From positions 11,486 to 75,485 of the forward strand of contig DATGZX010000321.1 in the NCBI GenBank assembly GCA_035296965.1: a stretch of 64,000 nucleotides of DNA, read 5' to 3'. Numbering within the stretch: position 1 is the stretch's first letter; each line of letters opens with the position of its first letter. This stretch comes from DATGZX01 sp035296965. Lineage in GTDB: Bacteria; Planctomycetota; Planctomycetia; Gemmatales; Gemmataceae. Shown piece after piece: positions 60,817-64,000 of this stretch. The notes under the pieces were generated by a model. It had not been told where the DNA came from. It worked only from the letters and a program-made list of their open reading frames with translations, and did not search any database. The position numbers and the translations under genes were made by a program.

Positions 60817-61516
60817 CGGATGCGACCAAATGTGTTCGCGACTGGAGGTGCATGGCGAAAATACGAACAAATCGTGGCAATCAAGTATGAAACACGACAA
60901 TCGCCGCCGGGATGCCAACCGGCAAACAGTTGACTTCTAAGACAGCGTCGTTGTACTTTGTATCGCAAAGTAAACGCCTTGTCCAGCGCACGGGGATCGA
61001 TATAGAACTTCAAGCGGCGTTGTGGCTGATTCCCGATATCCGCGGATGGTCGTTGCTTCGGTCGGTCACGTCGACCAAGTCGTCGAAGCCTTTGCGCCAA
61101 AGGGCGTTGGTATGCCCCACCGCGTTGCCCCACAAGCTGCCCGCAAAATGCGTCGGTCCCATCGACCGCGGAGTGTCGGACCGTTCCTACGCGCGCTCAA
61201 TCGAGGCGCGCGTTCTAGTTGAAGGCCAAATGCAGTCCGTCGTTTCAAGGGGGCTGCCAGGGATACGCCAAGAAGGCAACAACCCAGGGCAAAATCCGAA
61301 GGAAGTGGCGCGCGGCAAACCGGTGGCGCAGTTCTGGAAAGAGGTGGACGAGACTAAGGACAAGAAATCGCGAGCCAGATCGAGACCGCCGAGTCGGTGC
61401 TGTCTCTCGGCGGCCCGGTTGGCGCGAACGAACCAGCCGGCTTCTTCCAAGCCGGTCCGGACTTGCCGCTCGGCCGCGTGGTAGGGGGAAGGAGCCGATG
61501 TCTCACTTTCGTCGCG

Positions 61517-61639
61517 AAGCGTCAAACCGCCCCGGGCGAGGATGTCGCCAAGCTCCCGGCCGACGAACGTGCGACGTTCACGCAGTTGTGGGCCGACGTG
61601 GCGGCGTTGTTGAAGAAGGCTGAGGAGAATTCGAAGTAG
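61517..61639 (+). pseudogene. 3' fragment of a planctomycete TPR-kinase-type gene
   Basis: The frame ends KLPADERATFTQLWADVAALLKKAE and a stop. Large planctomycete kinase-TPR proteins commonly finish with KLP(A/E)xExxxxxxLWADVxALLKKA. Nothing upstream in the same frame continues such a protein. I read it as the leftover of a deleted gene. Confidence 0.45.
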
Positions 61640-61707
61640 GCACGGTCAGCCGTTGCGAGGCTGTGTGATCGCTCGCAGGAGTGCGCTTGAACGGCAGAAA
61701 AAGATTA

Positions 61708-61741
61708 TTGGCAATTATTGCCAATTATGATAGGTTGGCAA
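61708..61741. promoter_or_regulatory. Palindromic operator of parDE
   Basis: TTGGCAA-TTA-TTGCCAA at 61708-61724 is a perfect palindrome, and a further TTGGCAA half site lies at 61735-61741. They sit 16-49 bases before the parD start. ParD-type antitoxins repress their own operon by binding such sites. Confidence 0.65.
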
Positions 61742-61756
61742 CGAAAGGAGACGATC

Positions 61757-62053
61757 ATGCCGACACGCAATATCAATCTGACCGAACATTGGGATCACTT
61801 TGTCGAGCGGCATGTCGCCTCGGGACGCTACAGCAACGCCAGCGAAATCGTCCGCGAGGCTTTGCGTCTTCTCGAAGAACAGGACCAAGAACGGAAGGCG
61901 AAGCTAAGGGCGCTTCAGCAGGCAGCCAAACAGGGGTTCGATGAAATCGATCAAGGCAAAGGCATCATCGTGAAGGGCAAGAAGGCGCTCAATCAATTCA
62001 TCATGGATATCGAAGCCGAGGTCGGGACAAAACCTGCACGGAACGGCGGGTAA
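61757..62053 (+). CDS. parD: ParD-family antitoxin, 98 aa
   Basis: AAAGGAG precedes the ATG at 61757. The ribbon-helix-helix start MPTRNINLTEHWDHFVERHVASGRYSNASEIVREALRLLEEQ is the standard ParD/CopG pattern. A longer C-terminal helix (AKLRALQQAAKQGFDEIDQG) would wrap the toxin. It is followed four bases later by a ParE-type toxin and preceded by a palindromic operator. Confidence 0.92.
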   Translation: MPTRNINLTEHWDHFVERHVASGRYSNASEIVREALRLLEEQDQERKAKLRALQQAAKQGFDEIDQGKGIIVKGKKALNQFIMDIEAEVGTKPARNGG

Positions 62054-62057
62054 GAAG

Positions 62058-62429
62058 ATGGAAGTCATCATTGCTCCGAAGGCGCGAGGTGACATCGCGA
62101 GCATCCTTGCCTGGACGGGAGAGAATTTTGGCCCGCAAACCTTGAAGCGTTACGCAAAACTCATTGCGACGGCAATTGAGCAAATCGCGGAGAATCCCGA
62201 TCGAACTGGGAGCAGTCGGCGGCCAGAAATCGCGGAGCATTGCCGAACCTATCATCTCTATTTCAGCCGCAAGTCCACGGGACGAGCCGGAGATCGGCTT
62301 CGCCAACCTCGGCATTTCCTGCTCTACCGTGTCACCGAATCCAACATCGTGGAGATCGGCCGCGTCCTGCATGATTCGATGGATTTACAGGCAAATCTTC
62401 CGGAAGAGTATCGCAGTTCACCGGAATAG
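62058..62429 (+). CDS. parE: ParE/RelE-superfamily toxin, 123 aa
   Basis: The fold pattern is standard: IIAPKARGDIASILAWTGENFG, then TAIEQIAENPDRTGS, PEIAEHCRTYHLYFSRK, and FLLYRV ... NIVEIGRVLHDSMDL. ParE toxins inhibit gyrase and RelE toxins cleave ribosome-bound mRNA; the partner ParD favours ParE. The length is slightly above the usual 95-105 aa. The reading frame is intact, unlike the two PIN toxins in this window. Confidence 0.9.
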   Translation: MEVIIAPKARGDIASILAWTGENFGPQTLKRYAKLIATAIEQIAENPDRTGSSRRPEIAEHCRTYHLYFSRKSTGRAGDRLRQPRHFLLYRVTESNIVEIGRVLHDSMDLQANLPEEYRSSPE

Positions 62430-62500
62430 GAAGGCAAGAACCAACCCCAGGTGCGGCGAGGTCGGGAAACCTGCGCCGAGCGCGAGAAGCGCCGCCAATC

Positions 62501-63265
62501 TTACAGCAACAAACACGCTTCCGCCGCCAGCCACAGCAGCCGTTCGCGGACCGTCACGCTCTTGTCCCAGTGCCGTGAGTCCCATTCGCTGCCGCTGACG
62601 TCGTCTCCGCCATAGAGCATCTGCGCCAGGGTGACTTGCCGGAATTGGGCCACCGCAAAAAGAGCCGCGGCCTCCATTTCGACCGTCACGCAGCCTTCTT
62701 GACGGCGCCGGCGCACCTTTGCTGGTGTTTCGCGATAGACCGCGTCCGTGGTCCATGTCTTGCCAAGGAGGTAAGCGTGCTCGTGCTTCTTGAGGACCGC
62801 TTCGATCGCCGCCACCCCTGCAGGGCTGGCACTCACTTCTCGGCCGGCTGGCAGATAATGATACGAGGTGCCCTCGTCGCGGATGGCGGCCAGGGGTACG
62901 ACTACGTGCCCCAGGGCGATCTCTCGGTCGAGCACGCCCGCCCCGCCGCAGGCGATGAATTTCCTGGCGCCCAGGGCAATCACTTCCTCCAGCAAGCCGG
63001 CCGCCAGCGGCGCGCCAACTCCCGGGTGAAAGAGGGCCAGCCGCTTGCCTTGCACCTCGAGTTCATAAATCGGATGAGCACCGATTTCGCTCTTCTGGCT
63101 CGCGATCGTTTTCAAGCGATTGTGCTGGCAGAGATCTTGGATGACTTCGTGGAAGAAGCAGATGACGCAATGCTCGGGGATATCGATAGGCTTGATCACG
63201 CGCGCCGGCTCGATGATTGCTTCGCGCTGGTTATCGAACTCGAGAATGGGATAATCGTTATGCAT
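62501..63265 (-). CDS. Nucleoside phosphorylase, 254 aa
   Basis: The PNP/UDP family motifs are present: IACGGAGVLDREIALGHVVVP, EGTSYHYLPAGREV, TDAVYRETPAKV and the substrate-binding TVEMEAAALFAVAQFR. The C-terminal SVTVRERLLWLAAEACL helix is typical. The enzyme splits a nucleoside with phosphate to base and ribose-1-P; base specificity is not evident. ATG 63265 gives the normal length (an open frame to 63358 is rejected). Confidence 0.9.
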   Translation of the reverse strand: MHNDYPILEFDNQREAIIEPARVIKPIDIPEHCVICFFHEVIQDLCQHNRLKTIASQKSEIGAHPIYELEVQGKRLALFHPGVGAPLAAGLLEEVIALGARKFIACGGAGVLDREIALGHVVVPLAAIRDEGTSYHYLPAGREVSASPAGVAAIEAVLKKHEHAYLLGKTWTTDAVYRETPAKVRRRRQEGCVTVEMEAAALFAVAQFRQVTLAQMLYGGDDVSGSEWDSRHWDKSVTVRERLLWLAAEACLLL

Positions 63266-63401
63266 TCTAGTCGGGCGTTTTGCGTAAAGGCGTCCGGTAG
63301 CGACCCAGGAAGCCGGCGCGCTGTCGGTCCTCCGATACTCTCTCGCAATGGTTGACAATAGTCAATGTGCGGCGCAGCATCACCTCTCGCGGGGCTTCGC
63401 A

Positions 63402-63752
63402 TTAGATGTCGATCAGGTGGGGTGTCTCCAGCGGCAGCCGGCCGTAGTCGATTGCGAGTTCGATCGCTTCCCACAGGACTTGCGTGAACACCTTCTTGTA
63501 GGCGTTCTGCTTCTGCGTCGCGCTGCGCACGAAGGGGGCATGCGCGGTCAGGCTGGCGGTGTAGGCGGCCATGTCGGCGCCGCTGCCGGTGGCGAGCCAT
63601 TCGGGCGCGTTCCAGCGGCAGCCGGCGCCTCGTAGCGTCGCATGCAGGATGTCGACAAAGCCCGCGGCGTTGCCTGCTCCCGGCGGTTGCACGTATTGCA
63701 TGCCGCGCGGGATGTCACCTACGGCGGCGGCATTAGACCTTGAGGGGAAACG
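63402..63752 (-). pseudogene. Fragment resembling a phage portal protein
   Basis: The frame is open between stops with no convincing start. It reads PRGMQYVQPPGAGNAAGFVD, RWNAPEWLATG, YTASLTAHAPFVRSATQKQN and KVFTQVLWEAIELAI, a pattern like the C-terminal core of tailed-phage portal proteins (peptide around the ASN-Y-SxxL region, then a long helix). After LIDI a TAA interrupts, and CEAPREVMLRR follows in the same frame. No other phage gene is seen. Probably a decayed prophage piece continuing beyond the window; family call is tentative. Confidence 0.4.
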
Positions 63753-64000
63753 TACGGCATATCCGCGCTGGAAGCGGCAGCTTGGAAACTGCTACGCCGT
63801 GCTACCGAGCGCCAGTACTGCCAGACGGCAACGAAGGGATGAGCAAATCAGGCGGGATTAGAGGGGACACGCCCTGCACGGCAAGTTGACGGGAGCGCGC
63901 CAAGTTCGCCATTCCCACACCCCACACACACAGGAGTTCGTCCGGGGTATCCTTGAAGACGCCGCCCCGCTTTGACTGTTTCTTGTGTCCTTGCACGATC
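63753..64000. other. Window end without a supportable gene
   Basis: The minus strand has an open frame (63802-63996) with no ribosome-binding site or recognisable domain. It might belong to the same decayed phage region as 63402-63752. Nothing firm can be said. Confidence 0.35.

Larger units (their letters stand above)
60817..61756. other. Region of gene debris upstream of parDE
   Basis: About 940 bases with several short frames that look partly protein-like but broken. On the minus strand at 61180-61010 one frame reads MGPTHFAGSLWGNAVGH then KGFDDLVDVTD before a stop; I cannot name it. On the plus strand the end of a kinase/TPR-type gene is recognisable (61517-61639). The operon promoter of the minus-strand genes must lie near 60820-60930. 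Confidence 0.4.

Overview
This window looks like a chromosomal segment of a Planctomycete, most likely a Gemmataceae-like member. The evidence is internal. There are large Ser/Thr kinases fused to a zinc ribbon, TPR, STAND or sulfatase-modifying (FGE) domains. Exported proteins carry the planctomycete LEDRTLLS / LEERTNP N-terminal motif. There is also a PEP-CTERM protein, a DUF1573-like protein, a multihaem cytochrome fused to a metallophosphatase-like domain, and many different palindromic repeats between genes.

Layout. 1-2.7 kb: a small unknown protein, an AbrB-type antitoxin followed by a broken PIN toxin start, a DUF4145 protein and tRNA-Gln. 3-11.9 kb: an exported Tyr/Pro repeat protein, Rex, an FGE-fold protein, an ACT-Ser/Thr kinase fusion, a lipoprotein, a Trm112-like protein, RluB and PyrK (the last two overlap by ATGA). 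12-15.9 kb: a three-gene molybdenum hydroxylase operon. 16-22.8 kb: small Cys-rich proteins, DinB, a 1348-aa kinase-TPR protein and a PEP-CTERM protein. 23.8-32 kb: a 1362-aa MBG/Ig-repeat exported protein, a UvrB/C-motif protein, and the DUF1573-like/cytochrome pair. 32-36.7 kb: HTH, CBS, RibF and an exported 734-aa protein. 36.9-45.2 kb: a glycogen/alpha-glucan cluster (GlgA, two GH57 enzymes, GalT) followed by NadD. 45-50.8 kb: PilZ, RNase Z-like, glycine-zipper lipoprotein, methyltransferase, SDR, VOC and DUF6624 proteins.

51.5-57.1 kb is the most interesting part. It holds a decayed diversity-generating retroelement (DGR). The target is a kinase-nSTAND-TM-FGE protein of about 1585 codons, interrupted by one TAG where the FGE motif normally has Trp. 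Its FGE C-terminus has the codon pattern of a DGR variable region. An intact Avd gene follows. The first eight codons of what looks like a DGR reverse transcriptase overlap the Avd stop, and the sequence then runs into an equally truncated, oppositely oriented PIN toxin whose antitoxin is intact. I see no template repeat and no reverse transcriptase body in the window.

57.4-64 kb: a truncated LEERTNP/DUF4214-like protein, an exported Cys/Tyr-rich protein, a tight three-gene minus-strand operon (phosphotransferase-fold kinase, metallophosphoesterase, class 1 isoprenoid-synthase-like enzyme), gene debris, an intact ParDE module with a palindromic operator, a nucleoside phosphorylase, and a possible decayed phage portal fragment.

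Repeats are a theme. At least eight unrelated palindromic families lie between genes. One is inserted in frame inside the DGR target, and another supplies the C-terminal tail of the VOC protein. All calls come from reading the sequence; no database search was possible.
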